Made by a program: the position numbers and the translations under genes
Shown here: in pieces, positions 54,503-63,531 of the stretch
Layout: each line of letters opens with the position of its first letter
Numbering within the stretch: the first letter of the stretch is position 1
Notes under the pieces: generated by a model
The model's input: the letters and a program-made list of their open reading frames with translations, nothing else
Database searches by the model: none
What the model was told of the DNA's origin: nothing
Origin: Pseudomonadota bacterium
GTDB lineage: Bacteria; Pseudomonadota; Alphaproteobacteria; Paracaedibacterales; CAITNM01
Assembly (NCBI GenBank): GCA_018062345.1
Contig: JAGOSL010000005.1
Span: 34,192-98,191, forward strand
Direction: 5' to 3'
Length of the DNA stretch: 64,000 bases

Positions 54503-55720
54503 ATGAAATTGTGGAAAAAAGTTTTGATTGGTTTGTTGCTTGGCGTCATTTTAGGAGTAACCTTAAAAGAGAATGTAGTTTACCTAAAACCCTTTGGGGA
54601 TCTATTTATTCGCCTTATAAAAATGATCATTGTGCCTTTAATTTTTTTTGCAATTATCAGCGGTATTTCTAGTGTGCAAGATTCCAAGGCTTTAGGTAGG
54701 GTTGGCATAAAAGCTTCTATTACATATTTGCTAACAACATTATTTGCCATCATCATCGGTTTGGGTATTGGAACTATATTTGAGCCAGGCAGTGGAATCA
54801 TTCTGGATTTTACAGGAGAGGGCACAGCTCAAATTACAGATGCCAGTATGGCGAAGATATTCGATACTATTTTAAATATAGTTCCAGAAAATGCCATTGA
54901 TGCAATGGCTCAAGGTACTATTTTGCAAGTTGTCTTTTTTGCCCTATTCACAGGCATTACGCTAAATACCATGGAAAGCGAGGCATCAAAAAGATTAAGC
55001 AGTATATTTACTTTGCTGGCTTCAATGATTTTTAAAATGGTTCATTTGATTATTCAGTTGTCACCGTTAGCTGCGTGTGCGTTAACTGCTTGGATTGTGG
55101 GAACTCAAGGAATGGTGGTTCTAGAGAAACTTCTAAAATTGGTGGGATGTGCCTACTTAGCATTTGGTATACAGTACCTTGTTTTTGGGTTGATTATTTC
55201 TTTATGGACAAAGCTCTCACCTATTCCATTCTTCAAAAAAAGCCTCGAATACCAAACGCTAGCTTTTTCTACAAGCAGCACAAAAGCAGCTTTGCCAACC
55301 ACGATTAAAGTTTGCCAAAATCGCCTTGGTATATCAAAAATTAGTTCATCGTTTGTGTTGCCTCTTGGTGCATCAATTAATATGGATGGAATTGCTATTT
55401 ACATAAGTCTTTGTGCTCTATTTTTTGCTCAAGCCACTGGAAAAGTTTTGGGGTTTGCCGATTATGGATGCATTATTTTGACAGGGACACTTGGTTCAAT
55501 TGGTGGGGCTGGAATTCCGGGAGGTACAATTGTGATGCTACCTATGGTTTTAGGATCAATAGGGCTTCCTATCGAAGGAGTTGCTTTGATCGCTGGAATT
55601 GATCGAATTGTGGATATGATGCGTTCAACTATAAGTATTACGGGTGATGCAACGGTGGCATTGTGCGTAGATCATTCAGAAGGCCTTCTTGATAGAGATA
55701 TATATTACAAAGATGTTTGA
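54503..55720 (+). CDS. Dicarboxylate/glutamate:cation symporter (DAACS, canonical)
   Basis: A 405-residue transporter with the canonical family motifs: HP1 FSTSSTKAALPTTIKV, TM7 NMDGIAIYISL, and HP2 GIPGGTIVMLPMVL. Cation-site residues around TM8 (AGIDRIVDMMRSTISITGD, in parts) are intact. It is more standard than the paralogue at 9453-10652, and likely imports glutamate, aspartate or C4 acids, useful to a host-associated bacterium with a TCA cycle. Tag follows after 39 bases. Confidence 0.93.
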   Translation: MKLWKKVLIGLLLGVILGVTLKENVVYLKPFGDLFIRLIKMIIVPLIFFAIISGISSVQDSKALGRVGIKASITYLLTTLFAIIIGLGIGTIFEPGSGIILDFTGEGTAQITDASMAKIFDTILNIVPENAIDAMAQGTILQVVFFALFTGITLNTMESEASKRLSSIFTLLASMIFKMVHLIIQLSPLAACALTAWIVGTQGMVVLEKLLKLVGCAYLAFGIQYLVFGLIISLWTKLSPIPFFKKSLEYQTLAFSTSSTKAALPTTIKVCQNRLGISKISSSFVLPLGASINMDGIAIYISLCALFFAQATGKVLGFADYGCIILTGTLGSIGGAGIPGGTIVMLPMVLGSIGLPIEGVALIAGIDRIVDMMRSTISITGDATVALCVDHSEGLLDRDIYYKDV

Positions 55721-55759
55721 AAATAAAAGACAAACAACAGGTTATAAAAGCGAAATACC

Positions 55760-56344
55760 ATGGATAACACTTTAATTCTTGCTAATAAAATGCGTTGCTT
55801 TGGTAATGGGCAAGGAAAAGAGCTTTATGCTAGTTACCATGACCATGAATGGGGCATTCCATCCCATGATGATCGGCACTTGTTTGAAATGCTTATTCTC
55901 GAGGGAGCTCAGGCGGGTCTTTCGTGGGAAACGATTCTTAAAAAACGTAATGGCTATCGCAATGCTTTTCATGACTTTGATGTGCAGCGGGTTCTTCTTA
56001 TGAAAGATGCTGAATTAGATTCCTTGCGTGATAACCCACATATTATTCGTAATCGGCTTAAAATATATAGTGTGCGCAAAAATGCTAATGTTTTTATGCA
56101 AATTCAGAAAGAATTTGGGTCTTTTGATGCATATGTTTGGAGGTTTGTGAATGGGCATCCTATCACTAATCACTGGCAACATTTCAAAGAAGTACCAGTA
56201 ACCACTCCTGAAAGCGATGCTTTATCAAAAGATCTAAAAAAACGAGGCATGACATTTGTAGGCTCAACTATTATTTATGCTTATATGCAAGCTGTTGGTA
56301 TGGTAAATGATCATCTCACTACTTGTTGGTGCTACGGAAGATAA
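55760..56344 (+). CDS. tag: DNA-3-methyladenine glycosylase I
   Basis: Excises N3-methyladenine from DNA. The family opening MRCFGNGQGKELYASYHDHEWG (in two parts) contains the first zinc Cys and His, LEGAQAGLSWETILKKR is the catalytic-region segment, and NDHLTTCWCY gives the second zinc pair. Length is 194 residues including a 10-residue lead. It follows the symporter and is probably monocistronic or cotranscribed with it. Confidence 0.95.
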   Translation: MDNTLILANKMRCFGNGQGKELYASYHDHEWGIPSHDDRHLFEMLILEGAQAGLSWETILKKRNGYRNAFHDFDVQRVLLMKDAELDSLRDNPHIIRNRLKIYSVRKNANVFMQIQKEFGSFDAYVWRFVNGHPITNHWQHFKEVPVTTPESDALSKDLKKRGMTFVGSTIIYAYMQAVGMVNDHLTTCWCYGR

Positions 56345-56461
56345 AAGAAGGTTTTTCCACGCAGTATAAATCTTAACAAGAGAAGCATAACAAGAATATC
56401 TGACTTTTCACTTTGTGCTTTTTCTCTTATGATCATGACAACATTATAAAAATAAGATTGT

Positions 56462-57616
56462 ATGCGTAAGTGGATTGATTTTCCTATTATTGAGGGTGTC
56501 TGTAGTCGTCAAGCCCATGCAGATTTTCCGGCCCAAGAAGATGGTTCAAAAACATATGAGCGCGAACTTGGCAAAGAGGGGTTTTTTGGGCCGTGCACGC
56601 ATATGATTCACCGTCATGCACCAACTGCCTGGACAAAATGGGAAGGACCACTTCGCCCTCGTGCATATGATTTGAACAAGTGGAGTCAAGAAAAAAATTG
56701 TCCATTTAAGACAGATGTATTTCTTCATAATCGCCATGCGGAATTGCGCTGGTGGCAGTTGAATCATTCCATGACCCACCTAGCGCGTAATGGTGATGGC
56801 GACTTGCTGTTATTTATCCATCGGGGAAAAGCTGATTTATTTTGTGACTATGGTCACTTGTTTGTTAAAGCTGGTGACTACATTGTGTTACCTCGATCTA
56901 CCATGTGGCGTTTGGATGTAATTGAGCCGCTGCATATATTGCTTATTGAAGCAACCGATAGTAGCTACATGCTTCCCGATAAAGGTATTGTGGGGCCTCA
57001 TGCAATTTTTGATCCTGCTATGCTTGATACGCCGAAAATTAATGACCAATTCAAAGCGCAGCAAGTTGATGCTAATCATGAATGGGAAGTCCACATTAAA
57101 AGACTTGGAAAGGGCAGTACCGTTACTTATCCGTTTAATCCTTTAGATGCAATGGGATGGCATGGTAATTTAGCGCCTGTGCGGATTAATGTGGATGATA
57201 TCCGCCCATTGATGAGTCACCGTTATCATTTACCGCCTTCTGCGCATACAACGTTTGTAGCAAATAGATTTGTTGTGTGTACGTTTGCTCCGCGCCCTAT
57301 AGAAAGTGATCCAGGAGCATTAAAGGTGCCTTTCTATCATAATAATGATGATTATGATGAATTTATTTTTTACCATCGTGGGCAATTTTTTAGTCGTGAT
57401 AATATTCATCCAGGCATGACAACCTTGCATCCTTGTGGTTTTACACATGGTCCGCATCCAGGGGCTTTTGCAACAGCGACTCAGTTTTCTAGAAAGGAAA
57501 CCGATGAAGTTGCCGTGATGGTTGATACGCGTGATTCATTAGAAGTAGGTGATAACGTTTCATCTATTGAGTGGGCTGAATATTCTAAAAGCTGGAAAGC
57601 TGTTGAGAAGCCTTAA
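56462..57616 (+). CDS. hmgA: Homogentisate 1,2-dioxygenase
   Basis: A cupin-fold non-heme Fe(II) enzyme that opens homogentisate in tyrosine breakdown. The metal-ligand block lies at about residues 290-340: FYHNNDDYDEFIFYHRG with the His and Glu ligands, and HPCGFTHGPHPG with the third His. The start MRKWIDFPIIEGV fits the short (about 384 residues) bacterial form. No maleylacetoacetate isomerase or fumarylacetoacetase is adjacent, so the pathway is either split or incomplete; pyomelanin chemistry cannot be judged here. A strong terminator follows. Confidence 0.9.
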   Translation: MRKWIDFPIIEGVCSRQAHADFPAQEDGSKTYERELGKEGFFGPCTHMIHRHAPTAWTKWEGPLRPRAYDLNKWSQEKNCPFKTDVFLHNRHAELRWWQLNHSMTHLARNGDGDLLLFIHRGKADLFCDYGHLFVKAGDYIVLPRSTMWRLDVIEPLHILLIEATDSSYMLPDKGIVGPHAIFDPAMLDTPKINDQFKAQQVDANHEWEVHIKRLGKGSTVTYPFNPLDAMGWHGNLAPVRINVDDIRPLMSHRYHLPPSAHTTFVANRFVVCTFAPRPIESDPGALKVPFYHNNDDYDEFIFYHRGQFFSRDNIHPGMTTLHPCGFTHGPHPGAFATATQFSRKETDEVAVMVDTRDSLEVGDNVSSIEWAEYSKSWKAVEKP

Positions 57617-57625
57617 AATTCACAG

Positions 57626-57656
57626 CTACCTATAACATTTTATAGGTAGTTTTTTT
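57626..57656 (+). terminator. Intrinsic terminator after hmgA
   Basis: CTACCTATAA (57626-57635) and TTATAGGTAG (57640-57649) form a perfect 10-bp stem with loop CATT, followed at once by seven T (57650-57656). It begins 10 bases after the hmgA stop and is the clearest rho-independent terminator in the window. Confidence 0.9.
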
Positions 57657-57796
57657 GTGCGTATTTTTCAATTATATCTCACTACGAGACCGCAGAGTTA
57701 AGTTGATGGTGTTTCTTGAATCTTGCTAAAAGCAGCACTGGGGTGGCGGTAGAATTTTTTGAGGAAATGTAAACTGATTTAATTTCCCGGTCTAAC

Positions 57797-57872
57797 TGGT
57801 GCCGGCTGCAGGAGTCGAACCCGCGACCTACTGATTACAAATCAGTTGCTCTACCAACTGAGCTAAGCCGGC
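57797..57872 (-). tRNA. tRNA-Thr (anticodon UGU)
   Basis: A 76-nt cloverleaf on the minus strand: acceptor GCCGGCT/AGCCGGC, D-arm GCTC/GAGC, anticodon stem ACTGA/TCAGT with loop TTTGTAA, T-arm GCGGG/CCTGC with TTCGACT, and encoded CCA. Anticodon UGU reads Thr. Confidence 0.95.
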
Positions 57873-58050
57873 ACTTAGACAAACATATCTAAAAATTCTT
57901 TTTCAGTCTAGACCCAATTTTCAAGTCTTGGCATATAAATTAAAAAAATGCAGTATCTGATTTCTAGAAGGGCGGGATTTACTTTTTACTTTTCGTTAAC
58001 AAGTTATTGTTTAAGATGTGGGCAGATAAATAAATTTTGTGCAAAATTTT

Positions 58051-58647
58051 ATGTTTAGAGCGTTAGCATTTTTAGGGTTCTTGGTAGCAGGAAATTTTCT
58101 TGCCGCCGAAACAGCTGAACAATTAAATCAACAATTAGCTCAGATTCATGACCGAACTTCTGCTGCGGGAAAATTTGCTCAGTTAGCAAAATATGTAATT
58201 GATAATGAAAGTAAGGCCTTAGAATCAAATAATTCTTTAACGCAACAATTTGAAGAGATGAGGCAAAATCAAGGAGAAAGCTCACTGATTGTGTTTCGAG
58301 CTATTGCTACAAAAGAAGAAGCAGCTGCTGCTCGAGCTTATTACTTAGGGGTTCGTGATAATTTGCTTGCAGCACAGATAGTGGTGGCATTTGAAATTAT
58401 GGCGTTGCAGGCAAGTTCAGATGAGGTAGATAATTCAACCAGAGCATCCCTAAGTGGGAATTTGGCTGCAACTTTTGATAGTGTGAAGGAAATATTGAAA
58501 GAAAGTACGCTGAAGATTCCTGACGTGCAAAAACTTAGTATTGATAGTCAAGAAAATGCTATTGCTGCACGCACTTACTATGCTGGTGTTAAAGATAATT
58601 TGATAGCAAGAGCTGAGGCAATGGGTAGAGGTGAATCTTTTGGTTAG
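58051..58647 (+). CDS. Exported helical protein with a repeated motif, unknown function
   Basis: I do not recognise this protein. From ATG 58051 (GTG 58039 is also in frame) it has 198 residues: a signal peptide MFRALAFLGFLVAGNFLAAE, then a helical Ala/Gln/Glu-rich body. Two segments repeat: AARAYYLGVRDNLLAA and AARTYYAGVKDNLIAR, about 80 residues apart, sharing AAR.YY.GV.DNL.A, which suggests an internal duplication. No later membrane segment. It ends 7 bases before the convergent receiver-like exported gene. Lineage-specific; perhaps exported to the host or the periplasm. Confidence 0.78.
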   Translation: MFRALAFLGFLVAGNFLAAETAEQLNQQLAQIHDRTSAAGKFAQLAKYVIDNESKALESNNSLTQQFEEMRQNQGESSLIVFRAIATKEEAAAARAYYLGVRDNLLAAQIVVAFEIMALQASSDEVDNSTRASLSGNLAATFDSVKEILKESTLKIPDVQKLSIDSQENAIAARTYYAGVKDNLIARAEAMGRGESFG

Positions 58648-58654
58648 AAGGGGT

Positions 58655-59998
58655 TTAAATCGATTCCGGTATATTTGCGAATCTTGAGAGTGGACCACGA
58701 AGATTCACAGGGATAAATAGCTGATCCTTTTCTTCTGTTATAGAGTTGGTTTGAGAGAGTTTTTGCAGATTGCTGACTGGTGTGTTTTCCTGAGTTTTGG
58801 GATTTCTTGGGCTGAATAGTGGAACAAAATCAACAACATGATCTGAATTGAAAGTTTGTTCAGCAGAACCTGATTGATGAATTGGCAATTTAGACTCATC
58901 ATTAGGTGTTGTGTATTTTTTAGAAATAGTAAATGCCTGTTGGTCTGATCTATGCTCTTCAGCATTATGCTCATTGTTTGCGGGATTTATTTTACGAGAA
59001 CAAAAGCAGCGTGTTAGGCAAGAAATAGCCCCTGCTATTGCTTGTGAGCGCCTTGTTGGAGAGTCATCAGTTGTTTGTTGTTCTTCGCGATGCTCTATCC
59101 AGTTATCTCTTAAAGATTCAGCGACAGGCTTGAGGATAGTTCCTACATGAGTGGCTAGCCAATGAGTCCCTAAGGTTCTTTCGCAAAATTCAAACATAAG
59201 CGGTATGTCTTCTTTTTTGATTTTATTCTGTCCGGTTATAAATCCTTCTTTTAGAGCCTTTGAGGAGGGCTTCCAATCAATGGTATTATGATAATCTGTT
59301 ACAGATGTTATTGCTGTAAAAGGAGGAAGTCTAAAATTTATAGATAGAGCTTCATTTTGAAGTCTTGCCAATGCGATATTTCCATCCTCATGTTGCATTT
59401 GAATGTCACACCATACTAAATGTACGTCTGTAAGGGCTTGTAAAGTTATCAGGTTGCCATCTTCCAAAAGAGTGAAATTAATAAGCTTTATCGGGGTTGT
59501 TGGTGCCAGATTTCGATTGCTTGAAAAGCAAAGACTACTAAATCTTCTTTGAGCTTTTTCTTGCAAGGTTAATGGTTTCAAAAGAGCAAGGTCAATAAGT
59601 CTTGCCAAAGCTATTTGATACATGGTTGATGTATCTCTTTCTTTTAGAAATTCAATAAGCCTTGATAAAAATATTTTGTTTCTTTTTTTTAAAATTTTGT
59701 GTTCGTTAAGCTTTGCCATAATTCTAGAATCAGAGTTTTCCAAAATAGCGGAATTAATGACCCCCACTATTTCGTTATTATCTGTGTAAGAGGAAAAGCT
59801 AATTAGATCTTTTAGTGTTGTTACGCCTCTGTTTTCTAGAAAAGGAAGAAGGCTGTTAAGAGCTTCAGAATTATAAGATTGCACTTGCCTTGCTGTGGTA
59901 GCGCGTAGAACTCTACTGTCATCTACATAAAGAACATTAACGATTTCACACGCTTGTAATGCAGTAAAAAATAATGAAACAAAAAATAGATACAACAT
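58655..59998 (-). CDS. Exported or anchored protein with a receiver-like (CheY) fold split by an insertion
   Basis: A 447-residue protein with an N-terminal signal or anchor (MLYLFFVSLFFTALQAC; LQAC is a weak lipobox). Right after it come the hallmarks of a response-regulator receiver domain: VLYVDDS (residues 22-28, acidic pair Asp26-27), HLVWCDIQMQHEDG with the phospho-acceptor position Asp198, FTAITS with Thr/Ser at 231-232, and ITGQNKIKKEDI with Lys259 at the conserved lysine place. About 120 mostly helical residues (45-165) are inserted between the first helix and second strand. The last 170 residues look disordered (Gln/Ser/Thr/Asp). No output domain is seen. The receiver assignment is by motif reading. 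Confidence 0.7.
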   Translation of the reverse strand: MLYLFFVSLFFTALQACEIVNVLYVDDSRVLRATTARQVQSYNSEALNSLLPFLENRGVTTLKDLISFSSYTDNNEIVGVINSAILENSDSRIMAKLNEHKILKKRNKIFLSRLIEFLKERDTSTMYQIALARLIDLALLKPLTLQEKAQRRFSSLCFSSNRNLAPTTPIKLINFTLLEDGNLITLQALTDVHLVWCDIQMQHEDGNIALARLQNEALSINFRLPPFTAITSVTDYHNTIDWKPSSKALKEGFITGQNKIKKEDIPLMFEFCERTLGTHWLATHVGTILKPVAESLRDNWIEHREEQQTTDDSPTRRSQAIAGAISCLTRCFCSRKINPANNEHNAEEHRSDQQAFTISKKYTTPNDESKLPIHQSGSAEQTFNSDHVVDFVPLFSPRNPKTQENTPVSNLQKLSQTNSITEEKDQLFIPVNLRGPLSRFANIPESI

Positions 59999-60165
59999 TA
60001 AAAATTTTCATTAAGTATACATCTTATATATATACTAATATAACGAAAAAAGCAAATTATTTAAAATTATAAACTTTAATTGCGAGAGTTTGGGTGGTTT
60101 GCAGCTGCTTTTCTTGAAACATCTTGATTTTTTGATGATTTCTGATATGTTAACCAAAGATATAT

Positions 60166-60240
60166 TGGGGTATAGCCAAGCGGTAAGGCACCGGTTTTTG
60201 GTACCGGCATTCCTAGGTTCGAATCCTAGTACCCCAGCCA
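60166..60240 (+). tRNA. tRNA-Gln (anticodon UUG)
   Basis: A 75-nt cloverleaf: acceptor TGGGGTA/TACCCCA, D-stem GCC/GGC, anticodon stem CCGGT/ACCGG with loop TTTTGGT, T-arm CTAGG/CCTAG with TTCGAAT, discriminator G and encoded CCA. Anticodon UUG reads Gln. Confidence 0.95.
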
Positions 60241-60246
60241 TCTTGT

Positions 60247-60256
60247 CCCCCCCCCC
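60247..60256 (+). repeat. Poly-C tract of 10 bases
   Basis: Ten consecutive C lie 6 bases after tRNA-Gln and 126 bases before the alaS start. Such a run is striking in AT-rich DNA and is prone to length change by slippage. It could alter spacing in the alaS leader; no reading frame crosses it. Confidence 0.85.
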
Positions 60257-60381
60257 TTAGTATCATAAGTCAGTAGAACGCATAGGGGTTTTTTAGAGAG
60301 TTTTTGTTTCGTAACTTGTCATTATTTTAATTCCTTTTTGAGTGTGGTAGCTTGAAAGAATAAGTTTGAAACGCCTGAGCT

Positions 60382-62955
60382 ATGTCTATTCAATCGCTGC
60401 AATCAATTCGTTCTACTTTTCTTGAGTATTTTAAGGCTAATGGCCATGAAATTGTGCCATCCAGCCCACTTGTGCCGCAGAATGACCCAACATTGATGTT
60501 TACCGCAGCCGGTATGGTGCAATTTAAAGATGTGTTTACAGGTAAAGAAACCAGAGATTACAAAACCGCCGCGTCTTCTCAGAAATGTTTGCGTGCGGGT
60601 GGCAAGCATAATGATCTTGATAACGTAGGCTACACTGCCCGTCATCATACATTTTTTGAAATGTTGGGAAATTTTTCCTTTGGAGATTATTTTAAAGAAC
60701 GCGCTATTGTATTGGCTTGGGAGCTGGTTACTAAACATTTTAATGTTGATCCTAAGCGATTACTTGTAACTGTATATGCTGATGATAATGAGGCTGCAAG
60801 CATTTGGAAAAAGCTTACAGGTTTTTCTGATGATAAAATTATTCGCATAGCTACCTCTGATAATTTTTGGAGTATGGGCGATACAGGGCCATGCGGCCCT
60901 TGCACTGAAATATTTTATGACTATGGAGATTCTATCCCTGGTGGTCCTCCAGGTTCTGCTAATGAAGATGGTGACCGTTTTATTGAAATCTGGAATTTGG
61001 TTTTCATGCAGTACGAACAACTTGGTGATGGCACGCGTGTAAATTTGCCAAAACCTTCTGTCGATACGGGTATGGGGCTTGAGCGGATTGCTGCGCTTTT
61101 GCAAGGTGCCCACAATAACTATGATATTGATTTGTTTAAAAGCTTAATTGATGCTTCAAAAAGTGAAACTGGAAATACAGGAATGCGTCAATCGCACAAC
61201 GTTATTGCCGATCATTTACGTGCATGTAGCTTTTTAATTGCTGATGGTGTGCTGCCTTCGAATGAAGGCCGTGGCTATGTATTGCGCCGTATTATGCGTC
61301 GTGCTATGCGCCATGCGCATATGTTAGGTGCAAAAGACCCGTTGATGCATCGCTTGGTGCCTGTATTGATTAGTTTGATGGCTGATACTTATCCGCAGCT
61401 ACTGCGTGCGCAATCATTAATCACTCAAACCTTATTTCATGAAGAGGAAAAATTCCGCCAAACATTGGGCCGTGGTCTGAAGCTTTTGAAAGAAGAAGCT
61501 GGCCATCTGAAAAGTGGGCAAGCTCTTTCTGGTGATGTTGCGTTTCGATTGTATGATACTTATGGATTTCCGCTAGATCTTACTCAAGATGTTTTGCGTG
61601 CAGAAAATCAAAGTGTTGATACTGATGGTTTTAACCAAGCCATGGAAAAACAAAAGCAATTAGCACGGGCTTCATGGGTAGGGTCAGGCGAAGCTGGCTT
61701 TGAAAAAATTTGGTTTGACCTTAAAGAAGAAAAAGGAGCCACTGAATTTCTTGGCTATAGCTCATTAACTTCAGAAGCCAAGATATTAGCCATAGTTAAA
61801 GATGGAAAATTGCTTGATGAGGCCGTGCAAGATGCTTGGATTTTATGCAATCAAACGCCCTTTTATGCAGAATCTGGTGGGCAAGTTGGAGATATTGGAA
61901 CAATCGAGACTGATTATGGCACAGTTAATGTGGTTGATTGCCAAAAGATGGTGGGCTGTCTTCATGTTCATAAAATTGGTGCACTTACTAAACCTATAAA
62001 AATTGGCGAGAATGTGCGCCTTAATGTGAATGCGCAAGCTCGTGCAAAAACAGCAGCAAATCATTCAGCAACTCATTTATTACACGCAGCGCTCCATAAA
62101 GTTTTAGGCAATCATGTTACTCAAAAAGGCTCATTAGTGGGGCCTAATCGTTTGCGTTTTGATTTTACGCATTCTATAGCTGTGACGTCTGAACAATTAC
62201 GTGAAATTGAAATGTTAGTGAATCAACAAATTCTTGAAAATCACGAAGCTTCTACAAAATTGATGACGCCTGATGATGCAATAGCAGAAGGGGCTACGGC
62301 ATTATTTGGTGAGAAATATGGTGACGTTGTGCGCGTGCTTCGCCTTGGAGATTCCTCGGTTGAGCTTTGTGGGGGGACCCATGTGCAGCGTACTGGTGAT
62401 ATTGGGCTTATAAAAATACTTAATGAATCAAGTGTTTCAGCGGGCGTTCGTCGTATTGAAGCTATTACAGGCACAAGCATTATTGATAAGCTTTATGAGC
62501 TTCAGGCAATGCTTAATTCAGAGCAAGAGAGCTCTCGAAAAACCATACAAGATTTACAAAAACAGCTTACCGAAGCTAAGCGCAATGCGGCACTAGGTGG
62601 AAAAAGTGCTGATAATATTGAATTACTAGCAGGCCACCAAGCGATCTTTAAGCACCTGGCAGATATTCCAGCAAAAGATTTAAAGGGTATTGTTGACGAC
62701 CTGAAAAAAAAATTAACTTCAGGAATTGTTGTGGTAACCAGTACTTATGACGAGAAAGTGTCATTGGTAATAGGCGTTACAGCAGACCTTACTTCAAAAA
62801 TTAGTGCGGTGGATTTGGTTAAAATTGCGGCCCAAGTTGTTGGTGGGCAAGGAGGAGGGGGGCGCCCTGACATGGCTCAAGCAGGTGGAACGAACCCAAA
62901 TGCTGTAAATCAACTTCAAGTAGCAATCGAGAAGTTTTTATCTGATTTAAAATAA
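60382..62955 (+). CDS. alaS: Alanyl-tRNA synthetase
   Basis: Class II synthetase, 857 residues. Catalytic core motifs in the first 240 residues (FTAAGMVQFKDVFTG, RHHTFFEMLGNFSFGDYF, MGDTGPCGPCTEI), the editing-domain zinc site HSATHLLHAALHK plus CGGTH, and the C-Ala tail with GGQGGGGRPDMAQAGG. It is slightly short for AlaS but all domains are present. The leader from tRNA-Gln is 140 bases with the poly-C tract; no T-box is seen. Confidence 0.97.
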   Translation: MSIQSLQSIRSTFLEYFKANGHEIVPSSPLVPQNDPTLMFTAAGMVQFKDVFTGKETRDYKTAASSQKCLRAGGKHNDLDNVGYTARHHTFFEMLGNFSFGDYFKERAIVLAWELVTKHFNVDPKRLLVTVYADDNEAASIWKKLTGFSDDKIIRIATSDNFWSMGDTGPCGPCTEIFYDYGDSIPGGPPGSANEDGDRFIEIWNLVFMQYEQLGDGTRVNLPKPSVDTGMGLERIAALLQGAHNNYDIDLFKSLIDASKSETGNTGMRQSHNVIADHLRACSFLIADGVLPSNEGRGYVLRRIMRRAMRHAHMLGAKDPLMHRLVPVLISLMADTYPQLLRAQSLITQTLFHEEEKFRQTLGRGLKLLKEEAGHLKSGQALSGDVAFRLYDTYGFPLDLTQDVLRAENQSVDTDGFNQAMEKQKQLARASWVGSGEAGFEKIWFDLKEEKGATEFLGYSSLTSEAKILAIVKDGKLLDEAVQDAWILCNQTPFYAESGGQVGDIGTIETDYGTVNVVDCQKMVGCLHVHKIGALTKPIKIGENVRLNVNAQARAKTAANHSATHLLHAALHKVLGNHVTQKGSLVGPNRLRFDFTHSIAVTSEQLREIEMLVNQQILENHEASTKLMTPDDAIAEGATALFGEKYGDVVRVLRLGDSSVELCGGTHVQRTGDIGLIKILNESSVSAGVRRIEAITGTSIIDKLYELQAMLNSEQESSRKTIQDLQKQLTEAKRNAALGGKSADNIELLAGHQAIFKHLADIPAKDLKGIVDDLKKKLTSGIVVVTSTYDEKVSLVIGVTADLTSKISAVDLVKIAAQVVGGQGGGGRPDMAQAGGTNPNAVNQLQVAIEKFLSDLK

Positions 62956-63011
62956 TGAAAGTTATATTGTTGCTATTTTTTAAATAAAATATGTATTTAT
63001 TAATACTTTGT

Positions 63012-63044
63012 TAACCAATTTTACTTAGAATCTTAAATTGGTTA
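63012..63044 (+). terminator. Inverted repeat downstream of alaS
   Basis: TAACCAATTT (63012-63021) and AAATTGGTTA (63035-63044) form a perfect 10-bp stem with a 13-base loop, 56 bases after alaS and 34 before the next gene. No T-run follows directly, so it may be a weak terminator or a binding site. Confidence 0.4.
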
Positions 63045-63078
63045 GGGATTTTAGTATTTTCCGAAAGGAGAATTGAGT

Positions 63079-63270
63079 ATGCGTATACCGTTTAGAATGA
63101 TTATTTTGTCATTGGTTCTGTTTCTTTCTGAAGCTTGCGTTAATTTGGACGCTGCAAATAATCGCAATCAGTATTTAGAAAATGATGACAGTGAGGATAA
63201 TGAAATATCACAAGATCTTGCATTACACACGATTTCGTCTAAATGGCTTGAAAATCCGGAAAATACCTAA
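63079..63270 (+). CDS. Small exported protein, unknown function
   Basis: A 63-residue protein with signal peptide MRIPFRMIILSLVLFLSEAC and a short acidic mature part (LENDDSEDNEISQDL). AAAGGAG lies 9 bases before ATG 63079, a good ribosome-binding site that favours this start over TTG 63073. The Cys at the end of the hydrophobic stretch could be a poor lipobox (SEAC). It is too short to place in a family, but the signal peptide and strong RBS suggest a real gene. Confidence 0.6.
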   Translation: MRIPFRMIILSLVLFLSEACVNLDAANNRNQYLENDDSEDNEISQDLALHTISSKWLENPENT

Positions 63271-63435
63271 GGTAAAATTGTTCTTAAGTATAGACTAATA
63301 GGTAGCCAACGACGGCTGCTTATGCATGTTTAATAGCCATTTACAGCTAATTCATCTTAAAATGATTATGCTTTTTTTATTTCCTGGTTTCCGATCTTCG
63401 CAAAGACAGGTTTGTATGCGCGTATTGTCATCACA

Positions 63436-63461
63436 AAATCACCCAGATCCTGTGGTGATTT
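63436..63461. terminator. Hairpin between the small exported gene and the structured RNA
   Basis: AAATCACC (63436-63443) pairs with GGTGATTT (63454-63461), with an inner CAG/CTG extension and one bulged T, loop ATC. Short T-runs follow on either strand, so it may end transcripts from both sides. Confidence 0.45.
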
Positions 63462-63531
63462 AGTTTTATAAAATCATGAAACTATCCACTACACTGCCAC
63501 AGCCCTTACGGGGCTTGGCAAAGACGCAGTA

